Of a stretch of DNA of 39,675 nucleotides, positions 32,781-39,675 are shown piece by piece. The stretch lies in contig JAFQUA010000079.1 in the NCBI GenBank assembly GCA_017408725.1, forward strand, positions 1-39,675. The letters run 5' to 3'. Origin of the DNA: Oscillospiraceae bacterium. GTDB taxonomy: Bacteria; Bacillota_A; Clostridia; Oscillospirales; Oscillospiraceae. Made by a program: the position numbers and the translations under genes. The notes beneath the pieces are model-generated. The model worked only from the letters and a program-made list of their open reading frames with translations, ran no database searches and was not told the DNA's origin. Position 1 is the stretch's first letter. Each line of letters starts with the position of its first letter.

Positions 32781-33664
32781 TACAGCACACCCAGCTTTCT
32801 CATCTCATTATACAGCACAGCACGGGCAGCATCCTCCATGGGAGTCAACGGCAGACGCAGATAATCTTCGCCATAGCCCATGGCGGAAGTTGCCGCCTTG
32901 GCGGGAATGGGATTGACTTCACTGAACAGAGCATTGATCAGCGGCAGCATCCGGCACTGCAGTTCGGCAGCGCCGGCAAAATCGCCGGAAAGGGCCTTGT
33001 CGGTCATCTCCACAGACAGCTTGGGCACTACATTGGAAAGAACGCTGATGGTACCGGCAGCGCCCATAGAAATAAAGGGCACGGTCAAAGCATCCTCGCC
33101 GGAATAAATATCGATCTTGTCGCCGCACAGAGCGGTCAGCTCCACCATCTGGGACATATTACCGGTGGCTTCTTTGATGGCAACGATGTTGGGATGCTCC
33201 GCAAGCTTGGCAACGGTCTTGGGCAGCAAATTGCAACCGGTACGGCCGGGAACATTGTAAAGGATCATGGGCACAGTGGAAGCATCGGCAACGGTGGTAA
33301 AATGCTGGATCAGGCCGTTCTGGGTGGCCTTGTTGTAGTAAGGCGTTACCACCAGAATGGCATCGGCACCAACTTCGCAGGCCGCCTTGGTATTGGCAAG
33401 CACATGCTCGGTATTGTTGGTACCGGTTCCGGCGATAACGGGAACTCTTCCGGCAGTGCGTTCCACCACAAAGCGGATCACTTCCTTCTGCTCGTCAGGC
33501 TCCAGCGTGGCATTTTCACCGGTGGTGCCCACAGCAACCAGTGCGTTGATACCGTTTTCGATCTGGAAATCGATGAAGCGGCCAAACGCCTCATAGTCTA
33601 CACCCTTTTCGTTCATGGGGGTCACCAGAGCCGTGGCCATACCCTTAAAAATCGTCTTCTTCAT
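32780..33664 (-). CDS. dapA: 4-hydroxy-tetrahydrodipicolinate synthase
   Basis: This 294-aa class I aldolase condenses pyruvate with aspartate semialdehyde. Motifs are ATALVTPM, VAVGTTGENATL, the catalytic Tyr in ILYNVPGRTGCNL (about residue 134) and the Schiff-base Lys in IVAIKEATGNM (about residue 162). I chose the ATG at 33664, with GGAGAT upstream; a TTG five codons earlier overlaps that site. It follows the DUF2461 gene by 15 bases. Confidence 0.96.
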   Translation of the reverse strand: MKKTIFKGMATALVTPMNEKGVDYEAFGRFIDFQIENGINALVAVGTTGENATLEPDEQKEVIRFVVERTAGRVPVIAGTGTNNTEHVLANTKAACEVGADAILVVTPYYNKATQNGLIQHFTTVADASTVPMILYNVPGRTGCNLLPKTVAKLAEHPNIVAIKEATGNMSQMVELTALCGDKIDIYSGEDALTVPFISMGAAGTISVLSNVVPKLSVEMTDKALSGDFAGAAELQCRMLPLINALFSEVNPIPAKAATSAMGYGEDYLRLPLTPMEDAARAVLYNEMRKLGVL

Positions 33665-33679
33665 AGCATTTATCTCCAA

Positions 33680-34327
33680 TCATATCTTAAATCTGTTAAA
33701 AAAGTCATACAACGGCGTCAGCTTTTCAAAATAATCGCTGACTCTTTGTGCAAGTCCGGGGCCGAAAGTATCCTGGCCAAAATCCTCATGGCGTGTGCAA
33801 TCCAACTTGTCCTTCCACAGATAGAACCGTTGCAATTCGGGATTTTCGCATTTTTCCGGATGCTTGTATTCCCCTGCTGTGATTTGCTGTCCGGTAGCGG
33901 CTTCCACCGCTTCAATCATCTCTAAAAATTTCCGGGGTTCTGCAGAAATGGTCTTTCGAAACGCTTTCATCACCGCCGGACGGGGTTTCCAAATAAAGAA
34001 ACCGTAGTCAATTCCTTCGGGATTGATCTCAAAAAACAGGCAGGGATTTTCCGCCCACCAATCCACATCCTGCCGGATACAGATCCACAGGCTTTCCTTA
34101 TAAGGCAGGGGATGGTGCAGTCTTGCATCCCGGTAAATTCTGGAAACTTTCAGCAGTTCACCGGGCTTGTCCACAAAAGGTCGGAACAGCTCAGCCCCCA
34201 GTGCCTTTGTCGGTTCGTAGAGATATTTTACATACTCCGGTTTATGTTCCATGAACCATTCCCGGTTGTTATTCATCCGGATCCCCCAGAGAAAATCCAC
34301 GGTTTCCGGTGAATAGCCTTCAAACAT
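33680..34327 (-). CDS. DUF2461 family protein
   Basis: This 215-aa soluble protein matches the DUF2461 (TIGR02453) family, with the start FLWGIRMNNNREWFMEHK, KVSRIYRDARLHHPLPYKESLW and FFIWKPRP segments. No reaction is established for the family. It lies between a metallophosphoesterase and dapA in one operon, 33 bases after the first and 15 bases before the second. A tie to DAP or wall synthesis is suggested only by position. Confidence 0.85.
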   Translation of the reverse strand: MFEGYSPETVDFLWGIRMNNNREWFMEHKPEYVKYLYEPTKALGAELFRPFVDKPGELLKVSRIYRDARLHHPLPYKESLWICIRQDVDWWAENPCLFFEINPEGIDYGFFIWKPRPAVMKAFRKTISAEPRKFLEMIEAVEAATGQQITAGEYKHPEKCENPELQRFYLWKDKLDCTRHEDFGQDTFGPGLAQRVSDYFEKLTPLYDFFNRFKI

Positions 34328-34360
34328 AGGTCATTCCCTCTTTCGCAGCCTTATGTAGGA

Positions 34361-35026
34361 TCAGTCATGCTCCCAGCGCGGCTCACCGTTTTTCCAGATC
34401 AGTTGATTTCTGTATTTTTCAGAGAACAGCTTGTCTGGGATCTCAAAAGCATACCGCTCGCTTGCATTGATGATGGTCGTCTTTCCATACTGCCGCTTTC
34501 GAACATTCTCCCTGCCGTAGCGCATATGGACATGACCGTGGATCATATATTCCGGCTGATACTTATCCAGCAGTTCCACCAGCGATTCAAAGCCCCAGTG
34601 GGCAGGATCTTCCGCGTCACCCAAACCCTTTGCCGGGGCATGGGTCACCACGATATCCACACCTTTGGTGCGCCACAAAGCATAGCGCAATTTTCTGATT
34701 CTTTTGCGCATCTGGGATTCGGTATACTGGTGGGCACCGGGGTGATACCTGCGGCAGCCGCCCAGTCCCATAATACGAACACCGTTATATACCACGATCT
34801 TCCCGTCGATACAGTCGCAGCCCTCAGGACGCCTGCGGGCATAGCCGGTATCATGATTGCCATGGACATACAGAACCGGGCATTTGGCCATGGTGACAAG
34901 AAAGGACAGATATTCCGCTTTCAAATCGCCGCAGGATATGATCAGATCATATTCATCCAGCTTTCCGGGAGCATAGTAATCCCACAATGCAGCGCATTCT
35001 TCATCCGATACAGTCAGGATCTTCAC
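34361..35026 (-). CDS. Calcineurin-like metallophosphoesterase
   Basis: This 221-aa cytosolic phosphoesterase has the di-metal motifs in order: SCGDL (about 32), HGNHD (about 56), VTHAP (about 127) and HGHVH (about 165). The typical N-terminal Asp-x-His is not obvious; the protein begins MKILTVSDEE with Glu where His is usual, so one metal site may be altered. It starts with GTG inside the stop of the fusion gene (GTGA overlap), with AAGGAGG upstream. Substrate unknown; the fusion partner upstream may bind a nucleoside-like ligand. Confidence 0.85.
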   Translation of the reverse strand: MKILTVSDEECAALWDYYAPGKLDEYDLIISCGDLKAEYLSFLVTMAKCPVLYVHGNHDTGYARRRPEGCDCIDGKIVVYNGVRIMGLGGCRRYHPGAHQYTESQMRKRIRKLRYALWRTKGVDIVVTHAPAKGLGDAEDPAHWGFESLVELLDKYQPEYMIHGHVHMRYGRENVRKRQYGKTTIINASERYAFEIPDKLFSEKYRNQLIWKNGEPRWEHD

Positions 35027-36981
35027 AAAGAGCCCTCCTTGTCCATGGGAATCCGGTCCCGATGGATACCCAACTGCCGCACCATAGGTTTGGCGTAATC
35101 TTCGATCTCATCAAATTCCGGAATCTTTCCTTCTATGTTTTCGCAGAGCCAATCCATGCGCAGCAGTTCATCCGGCGCAAAACCCCGGCTTCCGTCATTC
35201 TTCACCGTTCCGTCCTGCGCCACGATCCTGCGGCGGAAAGGATCCAGTGTACCGGTCTTTAAGCCGTAGCGCAGCATTTTGGCCAGTGCCACCATGCTGT
35301 CCGGCAAATCGTGGGCCAACTCGATGTCGATCACACCGCTGTTCATGCCCCACCAGTAGTTCACGGCCTTGGGGCTCTCCTTGGTTTTTTCCCATGTGCC
35401 CGCCAGAATGGAGCGCAGTACATTGACATACAGCTTTTCCCACAGATAAACGGGGGAAGCCAACGGACGCATAACACCATCTTCAGAGCGCATATAGGTT
35501 CCGTAATTACAGAAATGCAGGTGCGTCCGCTCCTGGGCGGGCACATCCCGGTTGGAGATCACCCATATGTTATGATCCAGAAATTCCTTTTGATGATCAC
35601 CGGCCTGACAGGACCAGCGCAAGACAACCTTTGCACGGGGATTGGTCATTTGAGCGCCAAGGGCGAAGGCATTGACTGAGGCCAACTCACCGAAAATAGG
35701 CGAAAAGCCTATGTAGCCGATCTTATCGTCGTCAGCCATGGCACCGGCGATGGCACCGGTGATAAATTTCGCTTCATACAGTCTTCCGTAATAGGTGCGG
35801 ATGCTGTGGTACGGTGTATCCATGGAGCAGTTCAAAAACCGCACCTTGGGGTATTTGACCGCCATACGGAGCGTGGCACGGCTCAATTGAGGTGTGGTAG
35901 TAAAGACCACCTCTGCCCCTTCCTCCACTGCCCGGTCCAAAAGCAGCTCCGCTTCTTCCGGCGTATCAGCATTGTAATAGCTTTTAACGGAGACCTTGTC
36001 CCCCATGATCTGCTGCATATAGCGACGCGCCAGATCATGCTCCTCAATCCATGTGCTGTGTTGGGGATCCAGTGCGTGAACAAAGGCCACATTCAAGTGC
36101 TCCGGCGTGCCCGTAATGATCCGGGTCAGCATACCGGGAACTTCGTCCGTTTCTTCCGGCTCCGTACGCACCTCTACCGGCTGGGGCAGGGAAAGTGCTG
36201 TTAAATCCTCCCAGATGGCTGTTAGGGTCTTTTTCAGTTCTTTTTCCGGCAGCCGTCCCAGATCCTGGAACGGATACACCTCCAGCCACATCAACAGTGC
36301 TTCCTCGGGAGTCAGCCCCAATTCTTTACCGTTTAAATCATTGAACGCATTGCGGAAATACTGAAAATATGCGGAGAAGGTTCGTTTTTCCCGGTCTGTC
36401 CACTTTTGCCCCGGCTCTTTGCCCAGACAGGTAAGCAGCGCAGCGTAGTCGCCGGGCTTGTGGAACTGAATCTGGTACAGCCCCGCGCTTTTATAAAACT
36501 CAATAAATTCATAATATGCCCGGATTCGCGGCTCCTCTGACTTGGGGGGCATGATTCGCTTGACCACCGCCGAGATCCGGGGAGAACCAAAATACCGCAG
36601 TACGCTGACCCGCTTGTTGCCTTCCTGAACATAGAAAACGCCCAAATACTCATAGCAAAGGATCGGGTCACGGATTCCTGTACTTAAATGTGCTTCACAC
36701 AGTCTGGTCCATTTATAGTAAAATTCGCTGTCAGTTCCCAGCAGAGGTAGAAAATTCGCGGTGAACGCAGTGGTGCGTCCGGCAGATTTGACGCCGATGA
36801 TCTTCTCCGCAGGAATGTCCACCAGACCGATCTCCTGTACGATATCGGCACTGCTCACGCCCAGCTTCTCATCCAGAACCTCGGGATAGGGATTTCGCCC
36901 CTCCGCCACAGCGTTTTTATATTCCTTCTGCCCCAACTTCAGCGCCTGAAGATACTCTTCCCGGGCTTCCTGTTTATACAT
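35023..36981 (-). CDS. Cytosolic ParB-like/BMP ligand-binding fusion protein
   Basis: This 652-aa protein has no signal peptide or membrane segment. Residues about 60-145 resemble the ParB/sulfiredoxin-like fold, with GVFYVQEGNKRVSVLRYFG (114-132) matching the G-x-R core. A helical middle region (about 150-270) carries no known motif. From about residue 295 to 600 it is a BMP/PnrA-type binding domain (LNVAFVHALDPQHSTWIEEH ... IGYIGFSPIFGELASVNAFALG). BMP domains normally sit outside the membrane, so this is probably an internal sensor whose ligand controls the attached domain. It heads the operon to dapF from the promoter at 37021-37049. AAAGGA lies 11 bases before the ATG. Similar fusions may exist in other Clostridia; function is not established to my knowledge. 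Confidence 0.75.
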   Translation of the reverse strand: MYKQEAREEYLQALKLGQKEYKNAVAEGRNPYPEVLDEKLGVSSADIVQEIGLVDIPAEKIIGVKSAGRTTAFTANFLPLLGTDSEFYYKWTRLCEAHLSTGIRDPILCYEYLGVFYVQEGNKRVSVLRYFGSPRISAVVKRIMPPKSEEPRIRAYYEFIEFYKSAGLYQIQFHKPGDYAALLTCLGKEPGQKWTDREKRTFSAYFQYFRNAFNDLNGKELGLTPEEALLMWLEVYPFQDLGRLPEKELKKTLTAIWEDLTALSLPQPVEVRTEPEETDEVPGMLTRIITGTPEHLNVAFVHALDPQHSTWIEEHDLARRYMQQIMGDKVSVKSYYNADTPEEAELLLDRAVEEGAEVVFTTTPQLSRATLRMAVKYPKVRFLNCSMDTPYHSIRTYYGRLYEAKFITGAIAGAMADDDKIGYIGFSPIFGELASVNAFALGAQMTNPRAKVVLRWSCQAGDHQKEFLDHNIWVISNRDVPAQERTHLHFCNYGTYMRSEDGVMRPLASPVYLWEKLYVNVLRSILAGTWEKTKESPKAVNYWWGMNSGVIDIELAHDLPDSMVALAKMLRYGLKTGTLDPFRRRIVAQDGTVKNDGSRGFAPDELLRMDWLCENIEGKIPEFDEIEDYAKPMVRQLGIHRDRIPMDKEGSL

Positions 36982-37020
36982 GGCAGGTCATCCTTTCAAT
37001 GTGTATATATACTCATATAT

Positions 37021-37049
37021 ATCATATCCAATTTCAGCAAAAATTGCAA
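37021..37049 (-). promoter_or_regulatory. Promoter of the fusion/dap operon
   Basis: On the minus strand, TTGCAA (37044-37049), 17 bases and TATGAT (37021-37026), 40 bases before the start codon. Confidence 0.65.
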
Positions 37050-37127
37050 CCGGAATGTGATTGTCGGACTGACAGAATCCAATCCCTTCCCGCCTTCCAA
37101 ATTGTACAGAAAACACATATGCCACAC

Positions 37128-37156
37128 TTGACAATACATAAGAACTATTGTACAAT
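37128..37156 (+). promoter_or_regulatory. Consensus promoter of the ZTP riboswitch
   Basis: TTGACA (37128-37133), 17 bases and TACAAT (37151-37156). The transcript should start at 37163 or 37164. Confidence 0.85.
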
Positions 37157-37162
37157 AATTTT

Positions 37163-37234
37163 GGTATCACATGACTGACGGGTATCGCGGAACACCGCGG
37201 GGGAATGTGGTATAATACCGCCGACCGTCTGGGC
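37163..37234 (+). promoter_or_regulatory. ZTP/ZMP riboswitch aptamer (pfl motif)
   Basis: All parts of the pfl motif are visible: stem P1 CACAT (37168-37172) with ATGTG (37205-37209); the conserved GACTGACG (37173-37180); hairpin CGCGG-AACA-CCGCG (37186-37199); GGGGAA; and the 3' domain GCCGACCGTCTGGGC (37220-37234). The pseudoknot pairs GACG (37177-37180) with CGTC (37226-37229), a covariant form of the usual GGCG/CGCC. ZTP riboswitches sense purine-pathway AICAR phosphates as a sign of formyl-THF shortage and usually precede fhs, folD or pur genes. Here the next plus-strand genes (38338 onward) come only after an antisense lysR. Confidence 0.88.
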
Positions 37235-37267
37235 AATTCGATTCCGCAGGATCGAGTTGCTTTTTTT
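37233..37267 (+). terminator. Intrinsic terminator of the ZTP riboswitch
   Basis: GCAATTCGAT (37233-37242) pairs with ATCGAGTTGC (37251-37260, one wobble), followed by seven T. Its left arm shares the GC at 37233-37234 with the end of the aptamer, so ligand binding should compete with termination (an ON switch). Confidence 0.88.
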
Positions 37268-37279
37268 GGTATTTGGGTA

Positions 37280-38167
37280 TTAATTCCGTTCCTGCTCCTG
37301 CTTTCTTATGGCTTTGATCAGTTTTTCCACCAGATCCCAAACCGGCGGTTCCAGCCACTTGTCATAGAGGATGCACATATACAGCGCCTGATGCCAGTTC
37401 TTCAGTGGAACAAAGCAGACATCCTCCCGGGGCTGGACGCATTCCGCGCAGATCGTGCAGATGCCTACCCCCGCAGCCACCAGTTCCAGCGCCGCCTGGG
37501 CTGTGTTCACAACACCGATGATATTTTCATCGCTGGGGGTTCCCACTGCCCACTGGCTGAAGCTACTCTCAATGTCATAGTTGAAAACGACTTGGGGTTC
37601 CTGAGCGATCTGCTGGGGCAAAATGCATTCGCTGTCTGCCAGCGGGTGCTTTATTGGAAGGGCGACGCAGAAGTCCCGCTGTCCCAGTTTCCGGAAATGC
37701 AGGCTTCTGTCTCGGTTTGTGGTATCCACAATGGCCATATCCAGCTTTTCCTGCCGGACCAGATCCATCAGCTCCTCCGCGGAGCTTTCTGTCAACCGGA
37801 TCCGGATCCGTTCATTCTGCCCTATGTACGATGCCAGTTCTCTGGCTACCAGACCGCCTAAAGTACCGGATACCACGCCCATACGGATCACCACCGGAGC
37901 ACTGATCTGGCTGTTGCGCAGGGTCATGGAAGCGGAGTTCAGTTCATTCAGCGCCGCATCCACCTTTTCCTGATAGTAACGGCCTTCTTCCGTCAGGCGG
38001 ATGTTGCGGCCCACCTTTTCAAACAGCTTGATGCCGCCCAGCTCGCTTTCCAGATGGTTGATGGCGCTGCTTAAAGAGGGCTGTGAAATACCCAGCCGCG
38101 CAGCCGCCAGCGTATAATGCTCCACCTGTGCCAAAACAGAAAAATAACGAAGGTAATTATAGTTCAT
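37280..38167 (-). CDS. LysR-family transcriptional regulator
   Basis: This 295-aa regulator has the typical N-terminal helix-turn-helix (YFSVLAQVEHYTLAAARLGISQPSLSSAINHLESELG, residues 8-44) and a periplasmic-binding-protein-like effector domain (about 90-290, VIRMGVVSGTLGG ... LDMAIVDTTN). It resembles the GltC/CynR branch. It is divergent from the chaperone/fhs unit and converges with the ZTP riboswitch transcript, which ends 13 bases from its stop codon. GAGGTG precedes the ATG. Effector and targets unknown; an AT-rich palindromic region upstream may be its operator. Confidence 0.9.
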   Translation of the reverse strand: MNYNYLRYFSVLAQVEHYTLAAARLGISQPSLSSAINHLESELGGIKLFEKVGRNIRLTEEGRYYQEKVDAALNELNSASMTLRNSQISAPVVIRMGVVSGTLGGLVARELASYIGQNERIRIRLTESSAEELMDLVRQEKLDMAIVDTTNRDRSLHFRKLGQRDFCVALPIKHPLADSECILPQQIAQEPQVVFNYDIESSFSQWAVGTPSDENIIGVVNTAQAALELVAAGVGICTICAECVQPREDVCFVPLKNWHQALYMCILYDKWLEPPVWDLVEKLIKAIRKQEQERN

Positions 38168-38182
38168 ATCAGCACCTCGAGA

Positions 38183-38201
38183 ATCTATAGATAGAAACTA
38201 T
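38183..38201. promoter_or_regulatory. Candidate LysR operator
   Basis: Overlapping palindromes ATCTATAGAT (38183-38192) and ATAG-AAA-CTAT (38191-38201) lie between lysR and its divergent neighbour, where autoregulatory LysR sites are usual. Confidence 0.4.
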
Positions 38202-38205
38202 AAAT

Positions 38206-38235
38206 AAAATATCATAACTATATTGGTTTTTGCAA
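38206..38235 (-). promoter_or_regulatory. Candidate lysR promoter
   Basis: On the minus strand, TTGCAA (38230-38235), 18 bases and TATTTT (38206-38211). It overlaps the divergent promoter at 38223-38251, so the two may exclude each other. Confidence 0.4.
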
Positions 38236-38251
38236 TAATTTTTTGTATAAT
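38223..38251 (+). promoter_or_regulatory. Promoter of the chaperone/fhs unit
   Basis: TTGGTT (38223-38228), 17 bases and TATAAT (38246-38251), 86 bases before the start codon. Confidence 0.65.
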
Positions 38252-38337
38252 ACTCGTCGGAATTTGTAATTGCAAAATGCACGGAGCAAAATGCCCCATA
38301 TTTTGCGGCTTTTCCGATATGTTTAAGGAGAATCCCC

Positions 38338-39288
38338 ATGAGCTTTACATACAAGGGGCTGTCTGCCCAGCTGAACCGGCACATCGTAACAGACGAAGAG
38401 ATCACCCGCCAGCTGCAGCGGCTGGCAGAGCAGAACCCCCGGATCGCTAAGATCACCGACCGACCGACCGAACTGGGCGACGAGGTGGTTCTTGATTATG
38501 CCGGTTTCGTAGGCGGCGAGCAGTTTGCCGGCGGCACCGCTGAGAATCAGACACTGGTTTTGGGAAGCGGCATGTTTATCCCCGGCTTTGAAGAGCAGCT
38601 GCTCGACAAAGTTGTGGAAGAAAAGGTCACCGTTAAGGTCATCTTCCCCACCGAGTACCACTCTGCCGACTTGGCCGGCAAGGAAGCGGAATTCAAATGC
38701 GTCATTCATGAGATCCGGGTCAAGACCCCTTATCAGTTGGACGATGTATTCGCCAAGGAAGTCGGTCAGTGCGACACACTGGACGAAATGCGGGAAAAGC
38801 TGGGCCAGAGCATGCAGGCTTACTCTGACGAGCGGGCCGAGATGGATCTGCAGGACCGGCTGCTGCGGCTCTCTTCCGCCACACTGGAAGTGGCCTTTAC
38901 AGACGAGCAGATCGAGGCCGCTGTCGACCAGCAGCTGAAGGTTCTGGAAGCGCAGCTTTCCCGGCAGGGCCTGAGCCTTGATATGTACTGCAGCTTCATG
39001 AATACCACCGCCGACGATCTTCGCCGGGATGCCCGTCCCACCGCTGAGGCTACGTTGCTGAACCAAGCCGCCATCGATATGATCATCGAGCTGGAAAGTC
39101 TGCAGGCTGAAGAATCCGAGATCGCCGAAGCTTTGGCTGTCATCTGCCGCCAGAACAATATGACCATGGAACAGATGCAAGCCTACTATGATGCCGAATT
39201 TGAAAAGGCAGTGATCAAAAGTGTGCTCACCAGCAAGGCTCTGCGCCTCATCCGAGACGCAGCGGACATTGCTGTGGCAGATAAATAA
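38338..39288 (+). CDS. Trigger-factor-like chaperone lacking the ribosome-binding domain
   Basis: This 316-aa protein begins at the linker of trigger factor (MSFTYKGLSAQLNRHIVTDEEI) and lacks the 110-residue ribosome-binding domain with its GFRxGxxP loop. The FKBP-type PPIase domain spans about 45-130 (LGDEVVLDYAGFVGGEQFAGGTAENQTLVLGSGMFIPGFEEQL in parts), and the helical C-terminal chaperone domain follows (about 135-305). Full trigger factor has about 430 residues. AAGGAG precedes the ATG at 38338, and no upstream frame restores the missing domain, so the short form is probably genuine. It is 49 bases before fhs and probably co-transcribed. It may assist folding of fhs or other proteins away from the ribosome. 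Confidence 0.85.
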   Translation: MSFTYKGLSAQLNRHIVTDEEITRQLQRLAEQNPRIAKITDRPTELGDEVVLDYAGFVGGEQFAGGTAENQTLVLGSGMFIPGFEEQLLDKVVEEKVTVKVIFPTEYHSADLAGKEAEFKCVIHEIRVKTPYQLDDVFAKEVGQCDTLDEMREKLGQSMQAYSDERAEMDLQDRLLRLSSATLEVAFTDEQIEAAVDQQLKVLEAQLSRQGLSLDMYCSFMNTTADDLRRDARPTAEATLLNQAAIDMIIELESLQAEESEIAEALAVICRQNNMTMEQMQAYYDAEFEKAVIKSVLTSKALRLIRDAADIAVADK

Positions 39289-39298
39289 GTCAAATATT

Positions 39299-39312
39299 GT
39301 GTCGAAAGACAC
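39299..39312 (+). promoter_or_regulatory. Small GAAA-loop hairpin between chaperone gene and fhs
   Basis: GTGTC-GAAA-GACAC forms a 5-bp stem with a stable tetraloop and no U-tract. It may protect or space the fhs message; too short for a terminator. Confidence 0.35.
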
Positions 39313-39337
39313 CGAAAAACAAGGAGGAATACCCACT

Positions 39338-39675
39338 ATGGCAATCGTTTTTGACGAGAATGGCAAGTACGTAGACGAAAAGGGTCTGGTAAAGCTGGAT
39401 CCCACCAAGTTTGCCGACTGGCAGATCGCTGAGGAAGCAGAGAAGACTCTGCCCCCCGTCGATTTCTTCCGCGAGAAGCTGGGCCTGCTGCCCGAGGAAA
39501 TCATCCCCTACGGCAAGACCCCCAAGATCGACTTTATCAAGGTTATGAACCGTCTGAAGGACAAGCCCGACGGCAAGTTCATCGAGGTTACCGCTGTTAC
39601 CCCCACCCCCTTCGGTGAAGGTAAGTCCACCGTTTCTCTGGGTCTGATCGAAGGCCTGGGCTACATCGGCAAGAA
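39338..39675 (+). CDS. fhs: Formate-tetrahydrofolate ligase, 5' part
   Basis: The first 112 codons are present, cut by the window edge; the whole protein should have about 555 residues. The enzyme makes 10-formyl-THF from formate, THF and ATP, in the Wood-Ljungdahl and one-carbon pathways. The nucleotide-binding motif TPTPFGEGKST (about residues 90-100) identifies it, with the usual KIDFIKVM and GKFIEVTAV stretches before it. AAGGAGG lies nine bases before the ATG at 39338. Links to folate control are a THF riboswitch on folT elsewhere in this window and the ZTP riboswitch 2.1 kb upstream. Confidence 0.95.
   Translation, partial: MAIVFDENGKYVDEKGLVKLDPTKFADWQIAEEAEKTLPPVDFFREKLGLLPEEIIPYGKTPKIDFIKVMNRLKDKPDGKFIEVTAVTPTPFGEGKSTVSLGLIEGLGYIGK

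Noticed and set aside
37163..37267. Small SRP RNA or other stand-alone sRNA
   Set aside because: Length and promoter/terminator fit an sRNA, but the SRP core (GGUCAGG...GGAAGGAGCAG) is absent, while all parts of the pfl/ZTP aptamer are present.
37205..37861. Open frame on the plus strand behind the ZTP riboswitch
   Set aside because: It starts within the aptamer, overlaps the terminator and is the complement of lysR; no ribosome-binding site and no recognisable motif. It is not the missing riboswitch target.

Overview
The window is a bacterial chromosome segment, most probably from a gut-type Clostridia (Bacillota), with Oscillospiraceae as my best guess. This is inferred from gene content and signals and was not searched. 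The supporting signs are strong AGGAGG ribosome-binding sites, consensus housekeeping promoters, a tetrahydrofolate (THF-I) riboswitch, a ZTP (pfl) riboswitch, formate-tetrahydrofolate ligase, a Noc/ParB protein, a diaminopimelate operon and no outer-membrane functions. I see no rRNA, tRNA, CRISPR array or intact insertion sequence.

Layout. (1) 0-4 kb, minus strand: a membrane-anchored cell-wall amidase and a zinc-ribbon/parvulin foldase. (2) 4.2-7 kb, plus: a malate/lactate dehydrogenase of the Ldh_2 family and a malic enzyme, separated by about 445 bp that looks like decayed coding sequence. (3) 7-8.9 kb: a visibly AT-rich three-gene operon on the minus strand (small membrane protein, TetR regulator, membrane protein) that looks acquired. 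(4) 8.9-9.9 kb, plus: low-molecular-weight phosphatase and a Cys-rich DUF2284 protein. (5) 10-16 kb, minus: HIT protein and COG2426 membrane protein, a GH3 glycosidase, a broken M20-type peptidase, a CooT plus poly-His protein pair that looks like a nickel module, a folate ECF transporter S component under a THF riboswitch, and a small lipoprotein. (6) 16.2-25 kb, plus: a complete nucleoside uptake and salvage cluster (tdk, deoC, deoD, deoB, cdd, BMP lipoprotein, ATPase, two permeases). (7) 25.1-25.9 kb: Noc/ParB. (8) 26-29.7 kb: a heterodimeric ABC exporter. (9) 29.8-31.2 kb: a uracil permease behind a leader-peptide/terminator attenuator. (10) 37.0-31.3 kb, minus: one tight operon with a ParB-like/BMP fusion protein, a metallophosphoesterase, a DUF2461 protein, dapA, dapB and dapF. 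(11) 37.1-39.7 kb: a ZTP riboswitch with its own promoter and terminator, a LysR gene lying antisense just beyond it, a trigger-factor-like chaperone lacking the ribosome-binding domain, and the start of fhs.

How the genes work together. The BMP lipoprotein and ABC transporter would import nucleosides. Cdd, DeoD, Tdk, DeoB and DeoC would deaminate, phosphorolyse, phosphorylate and degrade them to acetaldehyde and glyceraldehyde-3-phosphate; UraA handles the free base. One-carbon metabolism appears twice: folate uptake controlled by a THF riboswitch, and fhs downstream of a ZTP riboswitch. A CooT/poly-His nickel module would fit a Wood-Ljungdahl (CODH/ACS) lifestyle, but no CODH gene is in the window.

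The most unusual items are the ZTP riboswitch that points into the antisense strand of a LysR gene before reaching the fhs operon, the cytosolic ParB-like/BMP sensor fusion heading the lysine/DAP operon, the CooT/poly-His pair, the FolT protein with an added C-terminal domain, and the uraA leader peptide embedded in its terminator.
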